Below, piece by piece: positions 56,899 through 63,931 of a DNA stretch of 64,000 nt. Under the pieces are notes generated by a model, which saw nothing but the letters and a program-made list of their open reading frames with translations, had not been told where the DNA came from and ran no database searches. Origin of the DNA: a virus; IMG/VR virus record IMGVR_UViG_3300019758_000001, positions 1-64,000 of that record; one strand, 5' to 3'. The first letter of the stretch is position 1. Each line of letters starts with the position of its first letter. A program made the translations under genes and the position numbers.

Positions 56899-57180
56899 TT
56901 ACAAACTCTCATAATCTCTAATCATCTCCTCGTAATCTACCGCCTCTTCGTTATGCGTTAAAAATGGTTCTTTCTGGAATCTGGTCACAAAATTATTCTT
57001 CTCGTAAGTTCTGAATCCTAGACAGTTAAACCCATTATGCCACTCTATAATTGAGCAATCTCCATTAGGATTAACACATCCATATTTAATTCCAATATGC
57101 TGAAGTCGCTCATAGTTCGACTCGTTCACCCAGTAAAATGAGTTTGTGAAATACTTTTCTTTAAATTCTTTTGATGTCAT
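56899..57180 (-). CDS. Hypothetical 93-aa protein
   Basis: Not recognised. Aromatic-rich, three Cys (GCVNPNGDC). The leader AAACGAACGAACG directly precedes the ATG. Confidence 0.6.
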   Translation of the reverse strand: MTSKEFKEKYFTNSFYWVNESNYERLQHIGIKYGCVNPNGDCSIIEWHNGFNCLGFRTYEKNNFVTRFQKEPFLTHNEEAVDYEEMIRDYESL

Positions 57181-57191
57181 CGTTCGTTCGT

Positions 57192-57359
57192 TTATTTATT
57201 TAATTCAGCTTCCAAAAACATTATGGCATTCTTATAGGCGTTAACCTGATCCATGTGCGCTCTTGTAAAAATAGGGTTTTCTTCTAAAATGTATTTATCA
57301 CGCAAATTGCGAGCTGTTTTTAATTGAATCTCCAGTAAGTAAATTAATAATCTTTTCAT
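57192..57359 (-). CDS. Hypothetical 55-aa protein
   Basis: MKRLLIYLLEIQLKTARNLR and a helical body; the AAACGAACGAACG leader precedes the ATG as for the next gene. Function unknown. Confidence 0.55.
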   Translation of the reverse strand: MKRLLIYLLEIQLKTARNLRDKYILEENPIFTRAHMDQVNAYKNAIMFLEAELNK

Positions 57360-57400
57360 CGTTCGTTCGTTTTATTGGTTCGTTATAAATATTAGTACCA

Positions 57401-58174
57401 CTATACAAGTCGATTTGTTCGTTCGAGTTGTTCGTATCGCTTTATGAATTGCGATATGGAGCTTGGTAGCCAGTCAAATCCACGAACCGTTTTAAATCCA
57501 GCATTATTCAAAGTAGCTGCAATCGTTCGGTTATTATCCCCATCTTGTTTGCATCTAATAATTAATGCGTAGGATTTTTTAAGTTCTAGACTATTTACTA
57601 CTGCTTCTCTTCGCTTCTTCGCGCTGGCTTCAACGCCTAATTCCCTAACAGTTTTACCATCTTTCTTTACAGCGTTGAAATCTCCACCTAATTTGACTAT
57701 AATATTTCCTTTTTTAGATATGAATTGCCCGTTCTTAGCTATTAACTCTTTGCGGTAATCCAATGAGTTCTTAATTCGAAAACTCTTCGTCACAAGCTCT
57801 GATTCTGCCTTACCAGATCCAAGATAGGACAATAAGCCTGCTGTCTCTGTATTATTCTCATCTATAGTTAGATTTTCACCAACACAATATAATACAACAC
57901 CCTTCTCTTGACAATCCCAGACCATATTCATAAACTCTCTTTGATTTCTACTAAACCTAGATAATTCACTTACAATTATGGTATCACCTCGCATACATTT
58001 ATCTATTAAAGCACCTAGAGATCTTTTTCTTATTGGCACGGTACCGCTTGCGCTATCTCTAATCGTGTCCGACACTTCAATATCGTTCGACTCAATATAG
58101 CGTTGTACTGCAATGTTCTGGTTTTCGTTGTCCTGATTTGACGTAGAGACGCGGAGGTAAATGTATGTTTTCAT
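57401..58174 (-). CDS. Serine recombinase (resolvase/invertase family)
   Basis: A 257-aa protein. Catalytic motif YLRVSTSNQ (Ser10), DSASG at ~41, and the conserved VSELSRFSRNQREF. It has a C-terminal DNA-binding part with a helix-turn-helix (NRTIAATLNNAGFKTVRGFD). This is the small invertase/resolvase form, not a large serine integrase. It may invert or resolve a DNA segment of the phage or the host, or move the gene itself. No paired site is evident in the window. Confidence 0.8.
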   Translation of the reverse strand: MKTYIYLRVSTSNQDNENQNIAVQRYIESNDIEVSDTIRDSASGTVPIRKRSLGALIDKCMRGDTIIVSELSRFSRNQREFMNMVWDCQEKGVVLYCVGENLTIDENNTETAGLLSYLGSGKAESELVTKSFRIKNSLDYRKELIAKNGQFISKKGNIIVKLGGDFNAVKKDGKTVRELGVEASAKKRREAVVNSLELKKSYALIIRCKQDGDNNRTIAATLNNAGFKTVRGFDWLPSSISQFIKRYEQLERTNRLV

Positions 58175-58200
58175 AAGACAGGAGGTTTAATGGTGGTTCG

Positions 58201-58389
58201 TTACCAGTTATACTTTCTTTTATTATCTCGATCAAGCTGTCTTTTATCGCAGCTCTTTAATAGTTGGTCGAATTCTTTCAGGTCAATTTCTTTATTTGAA
58301 GTCCATCTGTATAGTAGTTCGATTCTTCTTTCTAATGCATCTTCTCTATATAAGATATTTTCTAAGTGTCTAAGTTTTAATGCTCCCAT
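58201..58389 (-). CDS. Hypothetical 62-aa basic protein
   Basis: ATG 58389 chosen; it follows AAACGAACGAACGAC. Helical, Arg/Lys/Asp-rich. Upstream of the recombinase in the same operon; a TAAACCTCCTG stretch lies between. Confidence 0.55.
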   Translation of the reverse strand: MGALKLRHLENILYREDALERRIELLYRWTSNKEIDLKEFDQLLKSCDKRQLDRDNKRKYNW

Positions 58390-58426
58390 GTCGTTCGTTC
58401 GTTTATGCCCTCGCTCATCGTTCGGG

Positions 58427-58480
58427 TTAGCGATCAAGACACGCTCCGATTAAAAATAATACTGCTAAGATCCAAGTCAT
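58427..58480 (-). CDS. Tiny hydrophobic peptide, 17 aa
   Basis: MTWILAVLFLIGACLDR behind a strong GGAGGA site at the end of the upstream gene. One membrane span. It may be real or a leader; the Shine-Dalgarno favours translation. Confidence 0.4.
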   Translation of the reverse strand: MTWILAVLFLIGACLDR

Positions 58481-58632
58481 ACTATATCCTCCTCTTCTCT
58501 TAGTTGGTTAATAATCTCCTGCGCTCGTTCACCCGTTATGAGGGCGTGATCCCCATCTTCGAACTCCATATAAATTGCGTGAGCTTTGAAGTTAGCTACT
58601 ACTTTTACTATATCTTCTCTTATATTCTCCAT
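58477..58632 (-). CDS. Hypothetical acidic 51-aa protein
   Basis: MENIREDIVKVVANFKAHAI and an acidic end whose codons carry GGAGGA for the tiny peptide. Overlaps it by ATGA. Unknown function. Confidence 0.55.
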   Translation of the reverse strand: MENIREDIVKVVANFKAHAIYMEFEDGDHALITGERAQEIINQLREEEDIV

Positions 58633-58635
58633 CTC

Positions 58636-59136
58636 TTACAATATTACTTTTGTTATAAAATACTTTTCTGCTTTCGTGAATCCCTCGTTATTATACTTCT
58701 TCAGTGTACTGTCATAACTTAGATTCATCATTTCGCTTAACTTTTTTCTTGTTATTTCCTTCCGATACATAGTAGTATATAATCGCTTATAAAAATCGTT
58801 CGGGACATCTAGCGGTTCACCGTGTAGCATACAAAGCTCCGATATAGTCCAAGAATTCCACTTTATTTTATTTCGAATCGTATCCGTGTGAACTTCAAAC
58901 TTTAAGGCTAGACCTTTATAGTTGGTTCGTTCGGGTGGTTCGTTCGGGTGGTTCATCCCTATTAATACCCTTGCTTCTTCTATAATATCATCTGTTATTA
59001 ATACAGAGGCAGGAGTAGAAAGGATTCCTAAAGGTTTTTTGTCGTAAAGTTTGAATACGTGTAATACACCAGATTTATTTAATATGCGATACTTTGCGCC
59101 GTTATGATTGAAGTATCTTGAGTTTTGTGGTTTCAT
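58636..59136 (-). CDS. Hypothetical 166-aa protein with HTH-like segments
   Basis: Not recognised. The middle (NYKGLALKFEVHTDTIRNKI) and the end (KKLSEMMNLSYDSTLKKYNN) both look like helix-turn-helix units. Probably DNA-binding. Shares its start with the upstream gene's stop (ATGA). Confidence 0.55.
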   Translation of the reverse strand: MKPQNSRYFNHNGAKYRILNKSGVLHVFKLYDKKPLGILSTPASVLITDDIIEEARVLIGMNHPNEPPERTNYKGLALKFEVHTDTIRNKIKWNSWTISELCMLHGEPLDVPNDFYKRLYTTMYRKEITRKKLSEMMNLSYDSTLKKYNNEGFTKAEKYFITKVIL

Positions 59137-59303
59137 GGCTGAATAAGTTTGATATTATCAGTATAAACTTCTGCTAACTTCAAAACATCTTTTTCAACTA
59201 CCAAGGCTTTATCCATTTTATATATAAAATCCTCTGCTTTTCGTTGCATGTCTTTCATCTGCTTCTCTAGTTGCTGTATATACTCTACGTCTGTTAATCT
59301 CAT
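59133..59303 (-). CDS. Hypothetical 56-aa coiled-coil protein
   Basis: MRLTDVEYIQQLEKQMKDMQ and a continuous helix. Overlaps the HTH-like gene by ATGA. Confidence 0.55.
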   Translation of the reverse strand: MRLTDVEYIQQLEKQMKDMQRKAEDFIYKMDKALVVEKDVLKLAEVYTDNIKLIQP

Positions 59304-59308
59304 CTCTT

Positions 59309-59482
59309 CTAATATAGTGAGCTGCTAACATGGCTCTGGTTAATATATTTATTCTCTTTATAAACTCTTTGTGTCACTGTCATATTTAACCCCTTAATTA
59401 TTGCGAAGTGGTTCAACTCCCTATATGCTCGGTTTAATTTAGAGAGGCTTGCGAAGTGGTATGTTACTTTATGCTTGTTCAT
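59309..59482 (-). CDS. Hypothetical 57-aa basic protein
   Basis: MNKHKVTYHFASLSKLNRAY and a basic body; the start overlaps the end of the upstream gene by 14 bases. Function unknown. Confidence 0.5.
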   Translation of the reverse strand: MNKHKVTYHFASLSKLNRAYRELNHFAIIKGLNMTVTQRVYKENKYINQSHVSSSLY

Positions 59483-59936
59483 TATTATAATATTTTACAA
59501 ACTCAACCACGCAGATATAAATCATTCTCAATTTAGATATATCATTATCTTGTAATCCATGACGCAATATACAACCACAGTTATAGAATTCTTTTTCTGT
59601 GTCACTCTCTAGATTGCGAGTAGTGAAACCACTCCTATAGCATTTCACTATGTGATTATCATAGTTTTGGCCTATCGGATTAATTCGGCAATAAGCGGAC
59701 TTAAACGAGGTTTTAAAACCTAATTTCTCAATCTTATAAACAGCCTTCATTAATTCATTGAAATCATTACTATAATTCGGGTATTGATCTGGATGGCTTA
59801 CTATATCCTTGTTTCTATTACCTCTATCCATAGAATAAATAAAAATACCATCAAAGTAAATTTTATCATCTAATTTTAAAAAGGCGTTTATTAGTTTAAT
59901 ATCTTTCAGTGTTTTTATATTTTCTTGTGTGTTCAT
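59469..59936 (-). CDS. Hypothetical 155-aa protein
   Basis: Not recognised. Cys and Tyr-rich (FYNCGCILRHGLQ). No membrane span. Starts behind GAACGAGATG-like context. Confidence 0.6.
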   Translation of the reverse strand: MNTQENIKTLKDIKLINAFLKLDDKIYFDGIFIYSMDRGNRNKDIVSHPDQYPNYSNDFNELMKAVYKIEKLGFKTSFKSAYCRINPIGQNYDNHIVKCYRSGFTTRNLESDTEKEFYNCGCILRHGLQDNDISKLRMIYICVVEFVKYYNNEQA

Positions 59937-59972
59937 CTCGTTTGTGTTTTATCCCAGTTTTGCGGGTGGTTA

Positions 59973-60377
59973 TTACTCGATCCCTTGTTCGCTCATTTCA
60001 TTCAACACATCACGCAGATCCAAATCAGTCAATCGCTCTGCGCTTTTAAGAGATTGTTTGCAGGCGTTGTAGATCTTCTTAGATTCCTTATTTTCTCCCA
60101 TCTCGTATTCGTCGTATTGCTCATAACCAAACCCACTACAAAAGTCTTCGAAATCTAAGTATTCAGCACATTGAGCATCATTAATAAAACATCTAAAAGC
60201 AAATTTCAAATCATCTTCGCTCAAATCCTGCCCTACATTGGCCTGTGAATTTGTGAATGTGAATTGAATGTTATTCACTTTGATTTTATAGCAATCACCG
60301 CCCCAGTTTTGAACGCGGTCTTTTTGAGTAGCTGAGATGTTAAAAGTCTGATCTAGTAGTGTAATTTGAGTTTTCAT
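59973..60377 (-). CDS. Hypothetical acidic 134-aa protein
   Basis: Not recognised by name. The pattern GFGYEQYDEYEMGENKESKK then IYNACKQS is shared by many small phage proteins. Its leader holds a CCCTGT/ACAGGG stem (about 60419-60460). Confidence 0.6.
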   Translation of the reverse strand: MKTQITLLDQTFNISATQKDRVQNWGGDCYKIKVNNIQFTFTNSQANVGQDLSEDDLKFAFRCFINDAQCAEYLDFEDFCSGFGYEQYDEYEMGENKESKKIYNACKQSLKSAERLTDLDLRDVLNEMSEQGIE

Positions 60378-60476
60378 AATATAAAGTGTTAATTATTATT
60401 TGCGGCTTATGCCTTTAGTCCCTGTTTAGAATCGAATCTCACAACTAATTTGACAGGGTTTAATGTTATACAAACA

Positions 60477-60728
60477 TTAAATTATACGTACCTCTTTTTC
60501 GTAGTTAATATAACTTGTTCTACTACCATCTAATACGGTTCTAGGTAGTTCACCAATTTTCACAAGCTCGTTAACTATTTCGTGATCTTCACCCCTGTAA
60601 CCTGCTGTATTATATCCAACTTCGCAAACGTGGCACGGCTTATTATTCTCAACTCTGTAAACCTGTAATGTTACTTTAGACGCGTATTTAGTTTCTTTAA
60701 CCTGCTTAGTATAAATAAATGTTTTCAT
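60477..60728 (-). CDS. Hypothetical 83-aa protein
   Basis: Not recognised. Basic, with two close Cys (KPCHVCEVGYNT). Short A-rich leader. Confidence 0.6.
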   Translation of the reverse strand: MKTFIYTKQVKETKYASKVTLQVYRVENNKPCHVCEVGYNTAGYRGEDHEIVNELVKIGELPRTVLDGSRTSYINYEKEVRII

Positions 60729-60752
60729 ATCGTATAAATTTAATAGTTCGTA

Positions 60753-60956
60753 TTATCTTAATTTCTGAGCACCTTCAGCGATGCAAATTAAATCTTCAAA
60801 CTCAAAACCGTAATCTTCACCCGTTTCTTCAAAGTGTCTTATTAAATCCTGAGCGTAAAAACCGTATTCTTCAGCACCTTTAAAAGCGTCTGACCAGTTA
60901 CCGTTCTGTGCGTTTTCCATTATCTCAATAAATTGTTCTTCAGTTCTGTAGTTCAT
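60753..60956 (-). CDS. Hypothetical acidic 67-aa protein
   Basis: Not recognised. Helical and acidic (EETGEDYGFEFEDLICIAE). It has a structured leader: the CTAACCAGCTC hairpin and a larger stem upstream. Confidence 0.6.
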   Translation of the reverse strand: MNYRTEEQFIEIMENAQNGNWSDAFKGAEEYGFYAQDLIRHFEETGEDYGFEFEDLICIAEGAQKLR

Positions 60957-60972
60957 AATATATAAGTGTTGT

Positions 60973-60991
60973 GCTCATCTGAGCTGGTTAG
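60973..60991 (-). promoter_or_regulatory. CTAACCAGCTC leader hairpin, copy 2
   Basis: CTAACCA-GCTC-AGAT-GAGC on the - strand, 16 bases before the ATG. A further stem CCTCCA / TGGAGG (60994-61036) lies just 5' of it. Confidence 0.6.
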
Positions 60992-61051
60992 ATCCTCCAC
61001 ATATCTCGCGACATGTTACACGCTCAGCGCTGGAGGTGGTATTGTGTTGTA

Positions 61052-61222
61052 TTAAAATTTATAAGCTAGGAAAAAAGCAGCAGTAAAGATGAGTGCTAAG
61101 CAACCTCCAGTAATTAAGGCAAAAGTACTTAATAAATGTATTGCTACTGCTACAATACTAACTGTGATAAGCATAAGGCAAAAAATAACGATAATGTTTT
61201 GGGCAGTGTTGAAAAGTTTCAT
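61052..61222 (-). CDS. Small membrane protein, 56 aa
   Basis: Two spans: NIIVIFCLMLITVSIVAVAI and a second Gly/Ala/Phe-rich one. Ends AYKF. Driven by the promoter at 61259. Function unknown. Confidence 0.55.
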   Translation of the reverse strand: MKLFNTAQNIIVIFCLMLITVSIVAVAIHLLSTFALITGGCLALIFTAAFFLAYKF

Positions 61223-61258
61223 AATGATATGTATTAGATTATTCGTTTATATTGTATT

Positions 61259-61298
61259 GTAAAGGTGAGGTTTATTTTATTAAGAAACAAACTAAATA
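61259..61298 (-). promoter_or_regulatory. Early promoter overlapping the upstream stop
   Basis: On the - strand TATTTAGTTTGTTTCTTAAT, then CACCTTTA as a weak -7 box. TAG in the box is the stop of the 46-aa gene. Confidence 0.6.
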
Positions 61299-61432
61299 AG
61301 ACCTTTTGCTTTTAAATCTCGATCTATGCGCTCTAGTAATTCATCTCTTTTGCGGTTATAGAATGCTATTAAATCAGCGTCTTGTTTTGGATCTAATGAC
61401 TCTATTAATTCACTAACTTCATATAAATTCAT
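61292..61432 (-). CDS. Hypothetical 46-aa helical protein
   Basis: MNLYEVSELIESLDPKQDAD and a basic helix, ending GLI at the TAG of the next promoter. Leader hairpin copy 3 lies upstream. Unknown function. Confidence 0.55.
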   Translation of the reverse strand: MNLYEVSELIESLDPKQDADLIAFYNRKRDELLERIDRDLKAKGLI

Positions 61433-61447
61433 AATATAAGGGTTTGC

Positions 61448-61466
61448 GCTCCTGTGAGCTGGTTAG
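61448..61466 (-). promoter_or_regulatory. CTAACCAGCTC leader hairpin, copy 3
   Basis: CTAACCA-GCTC-ACAG-GAGC on the - strand, 15 bases before the ATG at 61432. Confidence 0.6.
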
Positions 61467-61477
61467 TTATTATACTG

Positions 61478-61515
61478 TAAATATACGGTGAATGTTATTA
61501 AGAAATAAACTAAAT
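61478..61515 (-). promoter_or_regulatory. Early promoter overlapping the upstream stop
   Basis: On the - strand TTTAGTTTATTTCTTAATAA, then TATATTTA. TAG in the box ends the 75-aa gene. Confidence 0.7.
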
Positions 61516-61737
61516 AAGCTTTGTATTATCTAATACGGCTTCATCTTGCATATGTTTGCATGTTTTCAATACTCTAAACTCATCCTCTAAAGCATAAACA
61601 TATATTCTATAATGTTCGCCTTTCCCGCTACTCTCTATAAATGTGCGCACGTTAGTTAGGTTTGCATGTAAAATTAATTTAATACCATCTATATTATGAT
61701 CGCCATTAAACCGAAAACTTACTTTTGACTTCTTCAT
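61510..61737 (-). CDS. Hypothetical 75-aa protein
   Basis: ATG 61737 chosen over a longer frame because the promoter at 61783 leaves a natural leader. Beta-rich, ends TKLI at the next promoter's TAG. Confidence 0.55.
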   Translation of the reverse strand: MKKSKVSFRFNGDHNIDGIKLILHANLTNVRTFIESSGKGEHYRIYVYALEDEFRVLKTCKHMQDEAVLDNTKLI

Positions 61738-61782
61738 ACCTTTAAATATTGTGCCCAGTCGAAGCGGGGCGGGTTTGTAATA

Positions 61783-61820
61783 CAAATATGGGGCTAATAT
61801 TGTTTAGAAGCAAACTAAAT
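61783..61820 (-). promoter_or_regulatory. Early promoter overlapping the upstream stop
   Basis: On the - strand TTTAGTTTGCTTCTAAACAA, then a perfect CATATTTG-type box. TAG ends the DUF4177-like gene. Confidence 0.7.
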
Positions 61821-61964
61821 AAGCTCTCTTTTGAAAATGTATTCTATAATATGCCCAAAGCGAAGAACATTCACCAATTCCCAACCATCATTTCCATATG
61901 CGCCTAAATCATACGCATCTAAATCAATACTAAGTTTCTCTATCTTATATTCAAATCTTTTCAT
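61815..61964 (-). CDS. DUF4177-like protein, 49 aa
   Basis: MKRFEYKIEKLSID, then YGNDGWELVNVL and EYIFKRE. The small beta-alpha-beta pattern '..EYK...L....G..GWELV.V......FKR' is that of DUF4177. No reaction is known. Ends in Glu-Leu-Ile at the promoter TAG. Confidence 0.6.
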   Translation of the reverse strand: MKRFEYKIEKLSIDLDAYDLGAYGNDGWELVNVLRFGHIIEYIFKRELI

Positions 61965-61997
61965 CTCTTTAAATTTTACCCTACAGTAGCAGGAGGT

Positions 61998-62165
61998 TTA
62001 TAAATACTTTCTTAACTGAGCCGCACCCAATACATCATCAATCTCACGTACTATTATCTCTGTATTAGCGCCAAACATATTTACAGCTCGATCCATTGCG
62101 TCTAATCTGGTTGCATCTTCTACAACTGTTAGTGTCTTTCCTGTTAGTATAATGAATGTTTTCAT
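61998..62165 (-). CDS. Hypothetical 55-aa protein
   Basis: MKTFIILTGKTLTVVEDATR and a beta-alpha body. A TAAACCTCCTG stretch starts at its stop. Function unknown. Confidence 0.55.
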   Translation of the reverse strand: MKTFIILTGKTLTVVEDATRLDAMDRAVNMFGANTEIIVREIDDVLGAAQLRKYL

Positions 62166-62284
62166 ATTGTTCCGTTTATTCTCTTAGTTAGGTACTCAAT
62201 TACTCTATTCTTAGATTCTTCTTGTTCTGGTGTGTTGTACTCGTGAATTAATGAGTATTCTAGTGCTGCTACTTGCTCTTTCAT
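62162..62284 (-). CDS. Hypothetical 40-aa protein
   Basis: MKEQVAALEYSLIHEYNTPE and a basic helix; ATGA overlap with the next gene. Function unknown. Confidence 0.55.
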   Translation of the reverse strand: MKEQVAALEYSLIHEYNTPEQEESKNRVIEYLTKRINGTI

Positions 62285-62290
62285 AGTGTT

Positions 62291-62665
62291 TTATATAAAT
62301 AATTGTGATACATCTTTTTTACTTACTATATATTGCTTTTCGTATAGAATTTGGTCGCGGCCTTCAAGATATTCGGAAACCTCTATTAAATACGCTTTAA
62401 TTCCGTTTCTGTAATATTCTGCAAACTCACCTGAGTAAATCCACTTTTGGAACTGCTCAACCGATTTGTAAGCACAGAAATGAACACCTTCAATAAAACG
62501 AATGCCTTCCATATATGGGTTGTTAAAGGATTCGTGTCTCATGCTTACATCGTCGTGACATTCTACGCGCGTACAGTCATATTCGTCGCGTCTATCTCCA
62601 TCAGGTTTAAAGCTGGTAAATATACCTTGTCCGTCAGCATGTTCTAGTCTTAATATTTGTCTCAT
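62291..62665 (-). CDS. Hypothetical 124-aa protein
   Basis: Not recognised. Acidic and aromatic; a segment like HFCAYKSVEQFQKWIYSGEF is shared by many small phage proteins of unknown role. Confidence 0.6.
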   Translation of the reverse strand: MRQILRLEHADGQGIFTSFKPDGDRRDEYDCTRVECHDDVSMRHESFNNPYMEGIRFIEGVHFCAYKSVEQFQKWIYSGEFAEYYRNGIKAYLIEVSEYLEGRDQILYEKQYIVSKKDVSQLFI

Positions 62666-62669
62666 ATCT

Positions 62670-62837
62670 TTAACAGTTTTGTATTCCGTGAGCGATAAAT
62701 AAGGCAGCAGTGCAAATGAATGCTAAAAGCTGACATATTTTAATATCTATAGGCTGCTTAGATTCGATCAGTTTAATTAGGCCAATTGTGCAAATGCTGA
62801 AAATGCTGAAAATTAGCGATAGTAGTAGTGCTTTCAT
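62670..62837 (-). CDS. Small membrane protein, 55 aa
   Basis: Two spans (LLLSLIFSIFSICTIGLIKL and ICQLLAFICTAALFIAHG) joined by a short polar loop. Function unknown. Confidence 0.55.
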   Translation of the reverse strand: MKALLLSLIFSIFSICTIGLIKLIESKQPIDIKICQLLAFICTAALFIAHGIQNC

Positions 62838-62880
62838 CTCGTATTGTATTTAATAAGGTGCTTTGTTGCTTCCTTTATGA

Positions 62881-62921
62881 TATAAAGATAATGCTAATAA
62901 TGTTAAGAATGAATATGGATA
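62881..62921 (-). promoter_or_regulatory. Early-type promoter, diverged
   Basis: On the - strand ATATTCATTCTTAACATTAT, then TATCTTTA. Confidence 0.55.
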
Positions 62922-62927
62922 AGCTCT

Positions 62928-63212
62928 TTATGGTAATAAAGCTACACTTTCATTAGTTTGGATATAATAAGCATGTTGTAAGAAGGTTAAAGAGATATTA
63001 AAATCTCTATTCTTATATTTATCAATCCACTTATTACAATGCTTAAAGTAAGATTCATTATCATTTACCCTGACTTCGCCAGATGCAACTTCATTAATGC
63101 AACCTTTATTAATACTTATCATTTCATCAATACATCTATCTATTGATTCCTGAACTAGCTTTACGCCGTTAAAATATAATCCGTGCTCTATGGCTTCCTT
63201 ATATGTATTCAT
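62928..63212 (-). CDS. Hypothetical 94-aa protein
   Basis: Not recognised. Helical, four Cys spread through it. Function unknown. Confidence 0.6.
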   Translation of the reverse strand: MNTYKEAIEHGLYFNGVKLVQESIDRCIDEMISINKGCINEVASGEVRVNDNESYFKHCNKWIDKYKNRDFNISLTFLQHAYYIQTNESVALLP

Positions 63213-63263
63213 CTATTTTAAGTTTTATATGTGTTATATTCTATTGACTCTACAAATAGGCTG

Positions 63264-63518
63264 TTATTGGTTTTCTTTCCACCAGTTAAAACACTGTCTT
63301 AAGGCTTCGTTTTCATTATCTTCAGTTTCAACGATGTAAAACTCTTCAAACACTCTACCAGCTTCAACTTTTATGTAATGCCATGTGTATTCTGGATTAT
63401 CAAAATTGACATATCTATGTACGATTACGCGTTTTTCAACATCTCCCATGAATCTATTTAAATGCTTCATGTTTACGGTTAAACGTCCATTTAATAATCT
63501 ATCTTTAAAATCTTTCAT
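63264..63518 (-). CDS. Hypothetical 84-aa protein
   Basis: Not recognised. Basic N-terminus, acidic end with Trp pair. A TAACCTCCTG stretch lies in its leader. Confidence 0.6.
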   Translation of the reverse strand: MKDFKDRLLNGRLTVNMKHLNRFMGDVEKRVIVHRYVNFDNPEYTWHYIKVEAGRVFEEFYIVETEDNENEALRQCFNWWKENQ

Positions 63519-63550
63519 ATCATTATTTATTAGGCAGGAGGTTAAATTAA

Positions 63551-63811
63551 TTACTTCACAATTAGAAACGCCTTAAAGAAACGACCTTTCACAATCTTAT
63601 ATCCCTTAGTACTGCCCTTGCGCTTAGTCTCCAGCTCATAAGTGCGCTTTGTGATTGGGCGGTATTCTATTGAAGTAATATAAGCGTACTCTTTTGCGGC
63701 TTTTAGGTTTGCCTTTTCTTGCTCTATACTCTTACTGTTTGTTGTGGTTTTCTTAGCTGAGACAGTTAAAGAAAGAAGGATTAAGGCGGATATTAATAGA
63801 ATGTTTTTCAT
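63551..63811 (-). CDS. Secreted or membrane-targeted small protein, 86 aa
   Basis: Signal peptide MKNILLISALILLSLTVSA, cut probably after Ala19, then a Lys-rich soluble part (TKRTYELETKRKGSTKGYKI). Exported, basic. Function unknown. Confidence 0.6.
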   Translation of the reverse strand: MKNILLISALILLSLTVSAKKTTTNSKSIEQEKANLKAAKEYAYITSIEYRPITKRTYELETKRKGSTKGYKIVKGRFFKAFLIVK

Positions 63812-63849
63812 AATCGGTTAAAGTGTTTTAGTGTGTGTTGTTCCCTAAT

Positions 63850-63885
63850 ACAAATATAGTCATTCCCTGATATTATAGGTATGTA
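63850..63885 (-). promoter_or_regulatory. Promoter for the secreted protein
   Basis: On the - strand a perfect TATATTTG within GACTATATTTGTATT; the -33 region is not clear. Confidence 0.5.
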
Positions 63886-63931
63886 TTGGATTATTTCTTT
63901 ATCAGTTTATCTATGAGGTGATAGAGTGAGT

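Larger units (their letters stand above)
57181..58950 (-). repeat. Scattered CGAA-repeat motifs around the recombinase
   Basis: AACGAACGAACG-type runs occur near 57181, 57361, 57412, 58392 and 58924 (as GTTCGTTCG on the + strand), several of them directly before ATG codons. They are interspersed rather than one array. They may be translation-enhancing leaders or recombinase-related sites. Confidence 0.5.

Noticed and set aside
57181-58950. CRISPR array from GTTCG repeats.
   Set aside because: The repeats are 8-12 bases, irregularly spaced and lie in leaders between genes; no equal spacers and no cas genes.
60378-60476. tRNA-like element in the leader of the 134-aa gene.
   Set aside because: There is a CCCTGT/ACAGGG stem and a TTCGA sequence, but no D-arm, acceptor stem or T-stem of correct length.
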